Shown here one piece after another: positions 21,801 to 37,200 of a stretch of DNA of 64,000 bases. Origin of the DNA: Eopsaltria australis. Lineage: Eukaryota; Chordata; Aves; Passeriformes; Petroicidae. The position numbers and the translations under genes were made by a program. Where the stretch lies: contig JAVTVJ010000013.1 in NCBI GenBank assembly GCA_034509425.1, positions 248,001 to 312,000 of the forward strand, in the 5' to 3' direction. The notes under the pieces are model-generated. The model saw only the letters and a program-made list of their open reading frames with translations, searched no databases and was not told the origin of the DNA. Each line of letters opens with the position of its first letter. Within the stretch, counting starts at the first letter, position 1.

Positions 21801-22957
21801 GATCACAGCACTCCCTGCACTGAATGAACCCTAACGAAGAAAGGGACCAAGAACCAGATCAATGCTTTTCTTGGAAGAAAAAATAAAAAGGAAATTATAC
21901 CTAGGAAGAGGTAGCTGTCCCCTCATGGGAAGGTAAGGGAATGATAGCAGGAAATCTGGTATAGTTGTCATTGTGTCATTGTCACACCACCATGTAATAG
22001 AGCAACAAAGTTGAATGTCATTCCCTCATCTGAAGTGCTTTGAAGCTGTTCCTGATGTTGCATTTCAACATAGAAATCCATCCTAAAGTTAGTTCCCACT
22101 CAGTTTCACAAGCTAGACTTCTCCAGAGTTCTGCAAACACTATCTGAGAACCTGAAGAAAGTGCCTATTTAAAAAGCAAAACAAAACAGAAGAGACTCCT
22201 AAAATTACCAGAGTGACACTTGCACAACACTTTATTTCTATGACTTCAAATGGGGATAAACCAAATTGGTTGCCTTAGCACAGCAAGATAAATCAGCTTT
22301 TGACACCATATAGGACATGGACTCATTCCTTTTTCTTAGCCAACATGCTGTGTATGCCACAAGAAACACCAGAAACACCAGCTTCCTTAAGAAAAGCTTT
22401 ACCAAACATTAGAGAACAAGAACACTCTTCTGCCCCAATTAGAAATTCTGAGCAGAATGAAGAGTGGAGGCAACAAACACAATTTAACAACCTCTGCAGC
22501 CCTGTGAGCCAAGTCCTCTGAGGTCTCCAGATTCTGCCAGTGCACTGATCACCCCAAACCATTCCATGGCACAGGGAGAAAACAAATAGAGCCTGTATTT
22601 GTGTTTTGAAAAAAAAAAAACAATTCATAAAAGAAATTCTCTAATGAAACTCACATGAACGCATTCACAAAAATTTATATAAGTGAAAGCTTCTATCTGC
22701 CAGAATCTAGTACCAAAATACAGACTGCAATGATCACAAAAGGAGAAAAGACAATCAACAGGAACAAAGAGACAGTTAGAACCATAGGATCTGCAAGTGA
22801 CAAGAGGAAAAAAAAATACTATTCTTTATTGAGCATGTAAAATGGTTCAGAGATGTGAAAAATGAAAAGGTCTAGCACCCTCTGGAGTATGTGCTTGCTT
22901 TCTATTATGTGCACTTGTCTCCACTCAATGAGTTTCAGTTCTTACCTAATTGTCCAG

Positions 22958-23398
22958 GGAAGGGAACAAGGCTGCTGAAGGGTCTGAAGCACAAGTTCTG
23001 TGAGAAACTGAGGGAGCTGGGCTTGTTTAGCCTGGAGAAGAGGAAGCTGAGGAGTGACCTTATAACTGTACAACCACCTGAAAGGAGGGGACAGCTCTCC
23101 AGGTGGGAGTCAGGCTCTGCTCCCAGGGAACAAGTGACAGGACAAGAAGACAGTCTTAAGCTGTGCCAGGGGAGGTTCAGACTGGACATCAGAAGGAATT
23201 TCTTCAATGAAAGGGTGGTCAGACACTGGAACAGAATGCCCAGGGAGGTGGTGGAGTCACCATCCCTGGAGGTGTTTAAACAAAGACTGGATTTGGCACT
23301 GAGTGCTGTGGCCTGGTTGACATGGTAGTGTTTGGTAACAGGTTGGACTTGGTGATCTCAGAGGTCTTTTCCAACTGAATTGATTCTGTGATTCTGTA
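22958..23398 (+). mobile_element. CR1 LINE, 3' end, about 440 bp
   Basis: The copy begins at the segment equivalent to ctgaagggtctg. It runs through gggcttgtttagcctggaga, ggttcagactggacatcaga and gatctcagaggtcttttcca, and ends in the tandem attctgtgattctgt characteristic of CR1 3' ends. An open frame of 145 codons over it (RFRLDIRRNFFNERVVRHW) is residual ORF2, not a host gene. Confidence 0.95.
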
Positions 23399-26300
23399 AT
23401 TCCCCCTTACACAGGTCAAAGACTAATTATCACCTAGAGTCTCGGGATCCAAATGAGGCTGAATTTACCAAAGCCCCCTTCATGTGCATCAGTCATCAAG
23501 ACAAATATTCAGCACCTCAGAAGCAAGCTCAAAGACTGGCCATTTGGGCCAGTATTTATTTTAAACACAGCAGATGGATGCCTAGACTTTTAACTCCAAG
23601 GCTCACCCTCCCTCAGTGGTTTGACACATCCAGACTCTCGCAAAACAAATATTCCAGTTACAGACAGTAAAAAATGAACATGGGGAAAGCAAGTTTTATT
23701 TGTGCTGCTTCCAACTCTCAGCTGTAATGGGTGTGGAAAAGAGGCAGGCACTTCCTGAAAGGAAGTGGTGGAGGACAAGGGAGTTAGAAAACAGGATTAG
23801 AAGATTCCTAATTTCATCATTCTTACACAGTCAGCTAGGTATAGCATCACAAATCCCCTGCAGAGAGCAGTTCAAGCAGGTTACAAATTATTTAGTGGAT
23901 GTATAACCATTTTCTGTGGAGGAAGACTGACCATAGAAAGCAGAGGAAGTTCAAAATTTTGGAAACTTCTTCCCTATACACATCTTGCAAGACTCCTTTG
24001 GGAGCCAAGAAATCTAAGTAAATAGACATTTGAATAAAAGAGCTGTAAAGATTTCTCCTACCCACAAACCACTTCATTTAGAGACTGCTGAACTTTAAAA
24101 GCAAAACAAATCCCAAGTTTTGCTCTAGGACAAGTTCAGGAAGGGTTGGGATCGTGCTATAACCCACAGGTGCAACCTTAGCCTGTATAATTACCACATA
24201 AAACACACTGAATAAAAAAAAAAGTAAGAAACTGGACCTTAAACCCAGACCTCCAGAAGTGCCACCTCTTTTCCCTTAACAAGAAATGTCCAACCAGTAA
24301 GAGCATCTCAAAGACTCACCTGCAGATGAGGTCAGTGGTAATCTGTCACATCCCAGCTATTCCATGCTCCAATCTGCCTGTCCCCAGCCCATGCATGGCC
24401 AATAAAACCTAAACTCCCCCCAGTCAGGCTGACACCCTCAAGCTTCACTGCTGCCAAAGAAAACCCCACAGTGTGTTTATAACCACTCATGGGTGTACCC
24501 TGCTCCTGTAACTCAAACCACTACCCCAGCCTTCCCTTCTCCTTCCAAGTTATGCACAAAAATATGTGCTCTGCAGTCTGTCTGTACATCTAAAATCAGA
24601 AATGGCAACAACAGCAAACCCGATCTAGGTTAGATCAGGCTGTTTCTTAATGCTCCACAGCCATGTTCTGTCCTCCCACATTGGTTACAAGATTAGACCA
24701 TAATATACAATTAAGCAATTTCATTTCGTTTTGCAGAGGCGGAGAATTACACACCTCAGCAAGAGCACTAGTGACTGAGCAGAGTCTGAACCAAGCAGCA
24801 TTGGAAAGGAACCAGGAGACTTTCCATCATGGCTTATCTTTTCTGTCAGATTCACTATGGAGTTACACCTCCTTTTTACAGTAAAACTTATTTCTTAGAC
24901 TCTAAAGGCATGGGGTTTCTAGATAACAGGAGAGATAGTGAACATGTTCAATGGACACAATGCTGAATCCCCATTTATCACAGGAAGAAAACACACCCAC
25001 ACAATAATCCTATAACTTCTATTTCATCAATTAGATCATTTGCTTGACGTCCATTCCAAACCTCTATAACCTCTCCCAGGCTTCATTCCTGTAGACATGA
25101 CTTGATTTTCAGAGGGGAAAAAAGTCTTCATCCCATCCTTTCCTCAAAATACGCTTCCTGTACTTACATTTTGGAGTTCTTGATAGGACCTTAAATTTAG
25201 TTTAGTATTAACCCTTGATACATTTACTCACGTAAATCTTTCCTCTTTCCAAGATAAGAACACCAACCCTTTGCACTCTGATATGCTCCACAATCCTCAG
25301 TGAGAATAATAATTTTAAAAAGCAAAGCAAAATCCAACCCTTAGCTGCTAACAGACTGTGAGACATCAAATGACAACTGATCAAATCTAGCAGCTCAATG
25401 AAAGTTTGTCTCTATTACACAATCTCATGTGTCTAATGCTTCCCCATCATTCATTTTCCTCATCAGTACAAGGAAAGCTTTCACCAGGAGACAGGAATGT
25501 ATTGTAAGCAAACAACCAGTTCAACATTTTGGCTCAACCTTGACAAACAGAATAAAGAGAATAAATATACCAAAATCTTGAAAAGTAGTCCAAACTGCAG
25601 GCAGAGAACGGCAAAACCAAAAGTCACAACATCAAGCTTTCAGCTCTGGATATCAGATAATACCAATTGCACATATTGTTACATAGGTTATAAATAGCAA
25701 CCAGGCAGCACCTTCCCCACTTGGCTGGACATTTGACTCTCAGTAAACACGGAGCAGTTTCAATTGCCCAGATAGCGATTTCCCTGCAGCCCTGCAACCC
25801 GCAGGATGCCTCTCTCAGCAAAGACCATGCCAACCTCAGTGCCTGGAGCAAACGAAAATCTGTTAGGAAATCAGTTAGAGGAAAGAGGTGGAGGAGGTTC
25901 TGTGATTTACTCTCCTCTCCCTGAGGCTTTGGCAAGCAGCTCCTGGAAGATGATGGCAGTCATCACTTCCAGAGGCAGACATCACCAGTCTCCTCAAATA
26001 CAGCTGCACTGCTGGGGACATGAAAAGACTTGGTACGAATTAGTCAGAGATTAAATCCATCCTAAGAGTAAGGATGCCATCAGCAGAATTTGTTCCTAGT
26101 AGCCAGGACACATAAAAGCTTCTCTCTTTGCCTTTCATCCTCCTGTTCAGTCTTTTTAATTCCATTCTTCTCTGGATAAAGGCCATTCCTCTGCAGGGAT
26201 ATCTGGGGGTCTGAGGCAGATAGCTGGAAGGTTCAGCTGAGGATATCCGGCAGAGAACATGGCCCTGTGAGGGGGCAGGAGCATTCCCTTTGCTTAATGA

Positions 26301-27339
26301 GGGTCTGAGAGCCCTCACCACGGGATCTGTGACCACTTTTTGTGCAACACATCTGTGTGCACCTCCTCACCAGGCAAAGCTCTCCGTGCTCACAGACTGC
26401 ACGAAACAACTTCTGTGAAACAGCTTCTGCCCAGCATGGTTTGCCAGGAGCGGGGCACTGCTTTGCTCCTGTGCTGCTCACAGGTGAGGAGGATCTGTCC
26501 CATAGGGCAGTCCAGCATTTCCACTGGCAGATGATTCAGTTCTGGACCTTGGACTCAAACTGTGTAATTTCCATAACATCCTGTGTTTGAGCACCAGTCA
26601 GAATGACCCTTTTCCAAAATGTTTTTAATGCAGCGAGAAGGAGCACAAGAGACTGCAGGCCACTTGTGACTCTCTCAGTGACAGCACCAACAGGCTGCTG
26701 CTGGCATATCTGGAAAAGCAAAATTCTGAAATTAAGAAGTACTTTCTTCAACTTCTGCTTCCAGGCTCAGTCAGCCAGAATGGACTGGTAACAGAGCACT
26801 GTAAACTGGGAATGACCATGAGTGTGGCCAGAACCATAGCAGGACAGTAGCTGCTTTCCTGGAAATCCATACAGTGCTCCTGGAGAGCACTAACTACACA
26901 GAAGAACCTGGGGTCTTCAACACCTGAGAATGACCCTCCCTCTAGAGCTGCTCACTGGCAAAAAACAATTTAGTATCTGTATATTTACCATTAGTTTATG
27001 CTAACAGGAACAAATACTGCTATTAAGAAAGCTTAGTTTTTTCCAATTTGAGGACTGAGAAATGTAAGGAAGTTCTTTTTTATTACATTGAGAGCTACCA
27101 GTAAAATCCGTATCTGCTCTCCACTCCCCTGTCATTTCCTGTACATACACCCCAGAAATTATCACAAATAGTGTTTTTTCCATGGACCCAAAACATCTGG
27201 CTAACTGTAGGGGAAAAATTCTTATTTCCTGGGGCAAACCAGAAAACTTCTTCAGTATTTGGTTCTTGAAATACTTGGGAGTGACCACAAGTAATAAGCA
27301 ATGCTTGCTTTCATTTCTGTAACACTCCTGTTTATTTTC

Positions 27340-27480
27340 TAGGATAGAACAGACTATTTTAGCTGGAAGAGTCCTACAATGATCATCTGCTCCAACTGCC
27401 TGACTGAACAGAAGTTAAAGTGTGTTGTTCAGGGCATTGTCATAATGAAAGCTCATTTCCCTTCCCTGGCTGACACCAGT
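27340..27480 (-). mobile_element. CR1 LINE fragment, diverged
   Basis: The phrases agctggaagagtcctacaat, gatcatctgctccaactgcc and gttgttcagggcattgtc resemble the reverse complement of a CR1 3' end and the adjacent 'cagggccttgtccag' segment. Divergence is high. Confidence 0.65.
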
Positions 27481-27699
27481 GGCTGGGCACGCCACCTTTT
27501 GCAGTAACTTCTGCATTATGTCCTGTAACTATAGGGAATAACAGGGAAATGCTCATTTGAAGAGCAAAAGCCAGACAAAAGGATCTAATGCTGATACAAA
27601 TGGGCAATTTCCTACCCTTATCACACTGTGGCCAGTGAGATTATTAATGTTTTATGCCCCATCCCTGTTATCAACTCAGACATTTCTTCCTGAGCCAGT

Positions 27700-27990
27700 T
27701 GTTTTTATGATCAATAGCTTTCTTTTAATTTCCAGGCCAAGTTTATACCTCTCTGTTCCTGTGATGATGCTGACCTATGCATTAGCTTTCCCTCCCTTCC
27801 CACATATATTTATAGACAATGCCACATCTCCCCTTGATCTTCATTATGCTAAGGTCAAATCAAGTTCTCTTGGACTAAGACAGGCTTTCTTTTCCAAGGC
27901 TTCCCGAGGAAAAAACTGCATATTGTTGGGCATGGGATCTGAGTTTAAAAGTTTGAAAGGTGGGAAGGTTGTGTGCTCTTAAGAAGAATT
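27700..27990. mobile_element. Possible ancient CR1/L3-like remnant
   Basis: Stretches around ttagctttccctcccttccc and atatatttatagacaatgcc, then cttgatcttcattatgctaa, recall an old LINE family, and the region neighbours another CR1 remnant. Recognition is from memory and weak. Confidence 0.3.
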
Positions 27991-30900
27991 ATAACTGTAC
28001 CATGTATTTGACCAGGTGAGTTCTCAGAAGAGAATGGCACAATGGGGTGTACAGTACATCCCTCTCCTGCCCATTCTGGGATTGCTTTAGCCTCTTCCAC
28101 CTCTACAATCCACAAGTAGCATACATTTTAATGGACTCATTGATCACAGGGATCACTCTTTCTCCTTTCTTGGTCATTTCCAAGTGAAAGGCCATCAGAT
28201 TGTCTCACACTATTGAATTTGATTTCATGTGTATCTTATAAATTCTAGTTCTTTCTACAGAATACCAATGTAAAGGCAGAGTTGGTCTCACAGGCAGAGC
28301 AATAGACCCCTGATCCTGAAAAAGCAGGAACAGGAATCCTTCCCCCCAAAACTAGTTCCTTCCCTTCTAAACACAATTGACTTTTTGTGAAACAAATACG
28401 GTATTTGGATGCAGCAGTCCTTTCAGAAAAGAGACGCAATATCAATGCCATGGGCCAGAAAACTGCTGGAGCTTCACGTGGAAGATTCCCACAGGCTGTG
28501 GTCAGCACTTGTGATCAGCCCTTCCAGTCTCCTCTACTTCCTGACCTATATATATCAAGCTAATAAATAGGGCAGAACACCTCTAGGAGTGGCAGAAAAT
28601 TGTGTTGGCTTCTGCCTTGCAGCTCAAGGTCTGAAATCACAGAAGTGGGGTTCTAGATCACCCTCCAACAAGAAAAGACCAGGGCAATTAGTCAGGTTAT
28701 TAAGAGAATACAGTTTTCCGAGACTGAAAAGAAACAGAACACGTGCTAGGATTTGCCTCCAAACTAGTCCAGTGCTTTGCTATAACTGGTAAGGTGTAGA
28801 CATGACAATATATGCACAGCTGATGTGCCATGCCAGAATCACATGCTCCTAACCATGACTGCAAACACGTATGCAAAGCAAAACAGCTTTATTGAAGGTT
28901 CATTGAAGGCTGTGCAAAATTATCAGGTTCAAGGCCTTCAGCTGCGTGAAGATGAATTTCTGTGAAAGCAGCTGATACTGTAGCCATTCCTGTAACCCTC
29001 TGTCCTCTCACGAATGTGTGGGGTGGGAAGAAGTGCGAGGGAGGTGACCCTATCATTTGAAACTCCGTTTCCTTGACAGGATGGATGAAATTTTGCTTCT
29101 TCCTCTGTTTTAAAGAATTACAGCCTTGAAAGCTGAAGGTGGCAAGAGACTTCCAGAATTTTGCCTGTGTGCACAGAGCTGCCAGAAAGTGTGTTGATAA
29201 CAGTGCTGTTTGGAAAAGCTGTTCATACAATTTCAAGAAAACTGCTTTTGGTAGAACAGCATACTAAAAGCTGCTGGTACGCTCCTGCATGTTGTTTACT
29301 TTGGAAAATGGAATTTGAATGTTGTTTTCCCTCAAAGGCATAGCTATGCTATGCAAAGAAATACTTCAGGCAATTTATGCCACATCTGTGTCCCCACAGC
29401 TAATAAAGGAATGTAAGATGACTACAAGCTATGAGGGTATAATCACTTCACCAGATTACATAAGAGAATTCTTTAAGAGATAGGTACTGTTCTAAGTGCT
29501 CCAAGCATATATTGTATGTTGCCCAGGAGTCCATTATCCCAAACGAAAAAAAATTATTTCATGTCTTTGAATTGCTTTTAGCAATATCTAAAATACCCCA
29601 ACAGTGTGGTTGATTCAGCATTGCTCTAATCTGATCTTGAAGGAGCTTGGTTTTCCCTTTTCCACATAGGCTATGGAACAGTGACTTCACTTTCATTAGT
29701 CCCCTGGCTAACTCCTCAGACCTGACAGTAATACAGCCATTAAGCAGATCAGCAGGGTCTCAAGTTTAACAGAAAGATCAGTATTTAGGCACGTCTGTGA
29801 CTTCAGTCCAAGGTTGCTGGCACACTTATAAACAGCCATAGCCTGAGATGCTGTGGTATCTTAGAGAAACAGAACAAGGCAGCAAGTTTACAGCATGCAG
29901 CTGTAATGAAATGTGAAACTCTGTCCTTGACAAGCATAATACAGCATTGTTCACTGGACACAAGAGCTCGGACTGTACCTGTTCCAGTGCTTCCACGTGC
30001 CCCTACACCCATCACACTTGCTGGTTTTGAAGAAAACAGCCTGCCAGGGTATTACATGGAGGGTCTAGAGCTCATCTCACTGTGGACTGTGGGAGTAACC
30101 CTGAGGTTACTCAACACTGGGGTATCTCAGTAACTCACAGGACACATTGGAGAGAACATCTGTGGTACCCACACACCTCTCCATGGACTCACCCAGCACT
30201 TACTGATCCTGAGTGTCCACATCTAAGCAGGAGACTCCCACATTCCTCCACTCCAGAGGACAAGGCACTTCTAGCCTTCACTTTTCCACTTCTAGCACAG
30301 AGCTATTTATTATTAAACCACATGTCACATTAACATGAGCTTATGCAAGTAAGTTTAGAGCATGGTAACACCTAATGAAAATGGCCAACAAAATAGGTAC
30401 CTTGCTTTTAAAGGCTGCTTTCCCTGGAAGAATTTAAAGCCACGTAAGGGGATCTGTGGGAGAAGCTGACAACACTGCAACAGCAGCCTGCAGCAAGGCA
30501 GGTGTGGATGCAAAACACCTGCAAACAAAGTCAATCCATTACTAGAGGTGAGTTTGACTTTCTCTTAACAACTGAACATCACAATCTGTGCCCACATCTC
30601 TTTCAATCCCACCTCGGGTCAGCCTGACAAGTGCTGGGTGTGATGTCCACAGACACACAAATGACCCAAAATGAACAAGAGCAGCTTTCATACTCTGTGA
30701 CTGGAATGACCAGGCTGGGTGGCTCACTCTCTCAGCAGTCTTTTCTACAGACAGAATGGAGCACAAACTTCCAGCACACTCCTCTCCTGGCTTCCTTCAC
30801 TGAACACAAGTAGTTACAATCCATTCATGGAAAAACAGTTGCATGTGCAGGCAAAGAAAAACTAGTCTGTCCCAACTAGGCTACACTTAACTACTGGAGT

Positions 30901-31120
30901 CAGTACTAAGGTGACCCTGACAGGATTAAGCTACACCATTAGCTTTCATCAGATCAGTATTTGGCTGCAGAAAAGACAGATCATTTCAGAGGGAAAGGCA
31001 TCCACGTTTCCTTTTCTCTTCTTGGTTAGGAAACTTGATTTGGCTGGTGATTAGGGAAGTACACCAATCCATATTGTTTAAAACTCCTGCTTGAGGAGTA
31101 GGTCAAACTAAGAAATTGTG

Positions 31121-31272
31121 AGTCACAGAACCACAGAATAATTAAGGTTGGAAGAGACCTCTGGAGATTGCCTAGGTTGATCCCACTGCTCAAAGCAGAG
31201 TCAGCTAAAACAGGTTATTCAGGACTGTGCCCAGTCGGGTTTTGAGTATCTCCAAGGATGGAGTCACAAGGG
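31121..31272 (-). mobile_element. CR1 LINE 3' fragment
   Basis: The segment agtcacagaaccacagaata followed by attaaggttggaagagacct and gttttgagtatctccaagga is a clear reverse-complement CR1 3' end, about 150 bp, 5'-truncated. Confidence 0.93.
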
Positions 31273-34200
31273 ATGCTTTAAGCCTAACATAATATCTCTT
31301 GCAACAGACAGACCTGCATATTTAACCTCCAGGCAGATTAATTTTTATGTAACCAAGCAATACAAGAGAGGATAGATACTCAAGTCCCAGCACACATCAC
31401 CCTAAAAGGTAAAGTCAAGGGTGCCAAAAGCAGCAAGTCACTTTTTCCCCTATATTCATGAAACTCGCAAGGTCCTCAGATTTCCTCCTTACCCTGAGAC
31501 AAATTCAAATGTTTATTCCCAGGCCTAATGGAACATTAAACAAAAGAAAGCTTAACCCATGAAGACAACACATGAAGCTTCTCCAGTAGATGGTATTGAA
31601 GCTGTGAATCCCATTTTACATTCCACTTCCTAAACAAAGGCAACACCCAGTGCAAGGGTTTAACTGAACTGCCTTTTCTCTCCTTGAAAATAGCTCTTAC
31701 TGGTCAAGTTCAGTGATATCTGAATTGGCAGTAAACAAGCACTGGCAGAATCAAAAATAACATTTAAGAGAACCTCAAGAAGCGACTGAGTGTCATGTTG
31801 GTCCAGATGTTGACCCAGAACACGTGAGTTTCTTACAGGCTGCAGAATGAAAGAGGTACCTAATGACATCAAAAAGGATGTTCACACCTAACAGCAAAAA
31901 AAATTAAGATCAAAAGATCCACGCTATGTTTTCCAAGGGCAGAGTGCAATTCCTGGCAGTGGGGCAATAAGGAATAGCTATGCAGCTGGCAACTGAACCA
32001 CAAGGTTTTAAATAGATAGTTCAAAGCCAAAGATTACTCTTATCCTGTGCTGTCAGTGTTACAAGGCTGTGAGGAAAGATAATGATGTACAGAGAAGAAT
32101 CAAAAATGTAGCACTTCTATTTTAAATTATCTACCTTTGCCTTTACAAAGGCACTTTTTGGATGACTTGCAATGTGTCAATATGAATTAAAGCAGTAGCT
32201 GTCTGCAGAATCAAAAGACCCCCGGTTCAGTTTTGGCACAATCAAGAGGCCTCAGTTCTTGCAGGGTTGCCATTTTATTTTTGACATATAAAGAACTCAC
32301 TGAACAAAATAAGGTTCACCTCTGGCATGAGAAGCTGTTTCTAGTCTCAGTTCATGGTAGCTACTTAGAAGTACTTGGGAAAAAAAGTGGTTTTGCTGGG
32401 AAAGAAAAGGTTGCTCGTGAGGGAAAGACGGGTTAAGAAACCAGCAGAGCAGGCTGACCCTACAAAGAGCAGATTTTAGAAAAGCCTTGTTCAGTGGTAA
32501 TCTATTACACACATGCATGTGGGACTGGAGAACCTCCAGCAGGTCAGGCCCCTAACACCCAGGGTCCTTCTTGCCTCATGCCCTAATAGGAGGGTCTGGC
32601 GACAGGATTTGAGAAGATTACCAGGTCAAAGCTGGGAGTGTGCTCCCGCCAGCAGTCTAAAAGTGAAGTTAATCACCTCAGCACACACAAAGGGGCAAGG
32701 CCTAGGAAAGACTGAGGGAGACTGCTCTCTGCAACTGGCCTGAAACCAATCACGAGCCATGGAAATGCCAAGTCTGATCCTGTGGCAAACAAGTCCTGAG
32801 CAATGGTTACTTGAGGTAATACAGCTGGGTGCATTTCAGCAAGTCTCAGTGGAACACTGAAGTTCTCCAGGCAAAGGTCTACAACAGAAAGAACTTTTGT
32901 TAAAAGAAAACAAGCAATAATTTGTGTGAGTTTATTTAGAAAACAACTACCTCCACTCAATTCCTCTGGCAAAGAAGCCATTCCCTGCTGTACCACCTCT
33001 CAATTTCAAATCAAGAACAGTACAGGGAAGAGCTTCTAGCATGGGCACAGAGAAATTTTCCTTCAAAAGTTTAAGGACGCTCTTCTCAGACTATTTCAGT
33101 CACCAATAATTGCACTGGAATGACACTGGAGATTCCAAAGGGAAAGCTGTTCTCCATCACCAGCAAGTCAGCTATGCTGAACTCTGTAAATATATCTCAG
33201 AAGAATCAAGTGTTAGACTTTTCCTACATCCATAGTACCACAAGACCAGAACAAGCAATACAGTCTATTTAGGTTTTTCTTTTGTCTTGATATGTTTCCA
33301 TTCTAAATTTCAAAATTTATTCCTGTCACTGAAGTGTACATTTCTTAAAACTGAGCACTTTTAAATGCAATCCCAGTAAAAAAATGACCAAGAGAAAATT
33401 CAGTACCTGTGTCCAAAGGAGTGCTCACAGACATCTCCACCTTGAGAAAGGCCAAAGACAACAAAGCTTGTTCATCAAAACCAGTTCCTGAATTTTACAA
33501 CTTTCTCTTCCAGTCCTGTGGTTTCACTGGGTTCATTAAATCATATCAGCTGGTACTATTAAGTACTGGATGATAAAGCAGAAAGGAACAGCACTTCTGT
33601 GGTCGGAAATGCAGCCACACAACCTTCCTGTTAATGCAGAACTGGAGGCTGTAACAGCAGATGCACCCAGGATCTCCATTTATATGGATGTGTGCTTTGC
33701 TTAAATCTATTTATCAAGGAGATCTCTTGGATGCTGCTACTGAAAGGTACTTGCTTCCCTTCTCCCTGATTTTGGAAATGAGTTTCAACTGAAGACCATG
33801 CTGGAAACTGCCCAGCCTAACCAAACACAAGCAGCCTCTCCAGTCAGGTCAGAGATTTGACCTGACTCCTCACCTGGCACAACTATCATCAGAGAAATGG
33901 AAGAGGAAAACAAACACAAGGTTTGTGGTGAGATGAGATCCATCCCTTAGGCAATTGTGGGATCTTCAGCTGTTTTATGCAAATCATGAAGATATCCATA
34001 TCTTTATACCTTAGGACAGAGGCTGTAAAAAAATGTAACAATCACCCTCAGTTTTTAAAGTCAATGAAAGTTGAAAAAGCATATTAAAAAGCAAGCTCTT
34101 AGCAGAAGAAAAGATTTATGTCAGTATTTAAAAAAATTAAATCTACAGTTTCAATCACCTCAGTATGGCGTGTCTGGGAAAACAAGATCCTTTTTCTTGT

Positions 34201-37200
34201 TTGACTTTTTTTTGAGTTGCATTACCACTAAGTTTAACCAGAAATTGCGTGAGCAAAGCCAAGAGCCCAGCCTGCTTAACAGTCAAAGAAAGAATAAAAT
34301 TATTTGTCTGGATCTACCCATTAAATCTTCTGCATGCTTTAAGGACACACCTCTTTAAAAATGCAGACATTTCATCTTGCTTACCCCTTTAAGAAAGGCT
34401 CCAATTGCTCTTTCAACATCCCCATATTTAACTTCACTTTTAAAAACCTGTAGATCTGTCACTGCCTTTTCCTTGCACTCACAGTACCTGTATGCTAAGC
34501 AGAATTTTGTTCCAGGATCTTAATTGTACTTTTTAGGGCTAGAGCTTACCAGCTTTCAAAAAAAAACAAAATAAAATCTGGAGAAACATCACTTAGAGCA
34601 GTCCAAAGGGCTGCCATCAGAAACTGTGACAAAGCAGTACAGAAAAATTCATACCCACATCGGGACTGTTGTGGAACAGAGTCAATGTTTGCTCTATTAT
34701 CAACTTGGCACACCCAAGGGAAGTTGTGGAAGTCTGTTGTTCAAGTAATTTAAAATTAGACTACTTTAAAAAATAACAGGAGGGGTAAGTCTTAGCTGTC
34801 TAGATTATGTTTCCTATAGTTTTGCAGGAAAATTATACACATGTCCACAGATTTATTTTTGTGTGGGGGTAATAAGCTCGTGGGATGTAAAATACCACAA
34901 GGTCTGATGCTTAAGGACAGAACATTTGAAGTGCAATATTCTTCCCACTCTCCATGACTGTTCTCAGAGCTCTTGGTTGGGTGCCTGACAAAATATATTT
35001 GTCTTACTAAGTTCACAGGTCAGCACCTGAGACTTCTCAAGTGTCCTGAGACATTTCTGCCTCAAGCTCTCTTCCACACAGCTATGGAATGAGACAAAAT
35101 ACAATCCTGATCCTGTTTCTTCTAGAATCCCAACACAGGGAACGGACAATATCTGTGCCAAGTGATTGGCATGTTTCCTTGCACACACTTCAGATGGAGA
35201 GGCAGAGGTAAGCACAGGGAAAAAAAAAGGCAAGTATACAAACAAGACAGAATTACAGCCCATCTGTGGTGCCAACAATACATTACAAAGGTTGTAAAGA
35301 GCAACCTTTAGGCTCTGACACCTGCTCTGTTTTAGGTGTGATCATCTAAGAATTCAGGGCAACACTCCATAAGCTTTCATACTTTATTTACACTAGAGAG
35401 TTTTTCTCAACAAAAGAAAAAGTTGTAAGCTAGCAATATGGCTCAGAATCAAAAATATGGTCAAAAACCTAATTTCCATCAATTACTTTAATTCAGGCTG
35501 AAAACCTATCTGACTTGGCATCTTCAGCTAGCAAGCTGCACAAAGAGCAGAGCTCCAGAGCATGCCTACTCTCCTGGACTATGTTTTGCTCAGGAGAATG
35601 TAAACCATCTTTGCAATTCTGTCTTTCATGGGGTGAAGTTGCACCACAAAGCAGCTAAAGATATCACAATTATTATACATTTGCAAAGAAACAGCTAATT
35701 AGGCCTTGCCTAAGCAGGCAGAAAGCAACCACAGCTTAAACAACTACCATTTCTACAATGGTTTTTCATCTTTCTTTCCAGAGCCAAAATAGATAGCTCT
35801 CCAGATTCTCTAAAAGGTTGACTCAAATAGACAACACAGCTTAGATCTTACTTTTTCAAATCAGCAGGGATTTTCACGTGGTGTCATTAAATCTGAGTTG
35901 TACAGGTAACAAGTGCATCCAAAGATCCACCAGGGAGATGTTTCAGAGGAAAAATGAAGACAAGTTCAGTTGAAAACAACCCTGCAGCCAGAAAAGCACA
36001 TACTGTCCTCACTATAAAATCTATTTACTCTTCAAAGCAGCAAGATAAAAGATGACTGAAAAAGTGCTGGACAAGATAAAGCAACAATTAATTTCAATTA
36101 GTGCCATTCAGTTTGTGTTCAGTTTCAAGTCTTTAATGCCCAGTTTATTGAATGCCCAATTTTTGCCAGTTTGCCACCATTTTAAAGAGCTATGACAGGC
36201 CCCACAAAACCTTCATTATGAGGAGGTTTATTTGATTGCAACACAAAATCAGTCCATTTCCAAGCAATTCCTGAATTCTCTGTCACTTACGTGGTGCAGC
36301 AAAGCGAGCTGCTCCTGCATTTTTGCTGCCTTACTTCACTGTTCCTCTAGAACAAGAGCACATATCCTGCTGGCTTAACCTCGTGCTTTCCAATTCCGCA
36401 CTCCAGGGAAATCGATGCATTTCAATTATGCACACTTACGTCACCACCCACCATCCAGGCAGCACGGACAGAGTTCAGCTCATCCGTTAAACTCTGCTCC
36501 CTTTGGCAGAGGGAAAGAGGTGCAGGTGGAAAGCAGGAATCCCATCTGTGCTTTGAAGGGCAAGGGTAAATCAGGTGTAACAGCGGGCAACTGGAATAGG
36601 AGTGACGCATGAGACAGCTGAAATTCTAAGAGCAGACACTTCAGCAAGAACTGAGTATTATCACTCTTTTGTGTCCCCGTCACATGTACACAGAGTGGTG
36701 GGCAGACAGAACCCTGGTGATGTGGCAGCTGGTTTCTCTTCTCTCCCTAAAGCAGATGATTTCATGTCAGAGCATACATTGAATTCAGTCAAAGAAAACA
36801 TCCACAACTGTCATAAACTTTTTTAAAAAGCATTTCTGACCACAATGTGGCAAGATGGGGCTAAAAAGGGATAAGCCATAAAAGCAGTTTTGTTTGAGAG
36901 CTATTTTAAGTTCACATCTCCAGGCAGAACAGCTTTTAGCATCGCTATCCTCAGTAAGAAGCTTCAGGGTCAGTTACTTTCATTTGTTGTTTCTTCCCTA
37001 AGGAATAACTAGGTTTGCAGGAATAGTGCTGTCTAGCATGCATGTGGGGGGAGGTGGAAAGAGACACGAGAGGGCTGGAAAAGACAGCAAGAAAATTGCA
37101 GTGCAAACACTGTTTACAAATGCTGCACCACACTAAGACAACTTCCTCAGCTGCTCAGGCAAACCATTACTTTAAACCCCAAGCAAAGGCTACAGAGGTA

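Noticed and set aside
22891..23328. 145-codon plus-strand open frame
   Set aside because: It falls on a CR1 LINE and encodes the worn ORF2 C-terminus.
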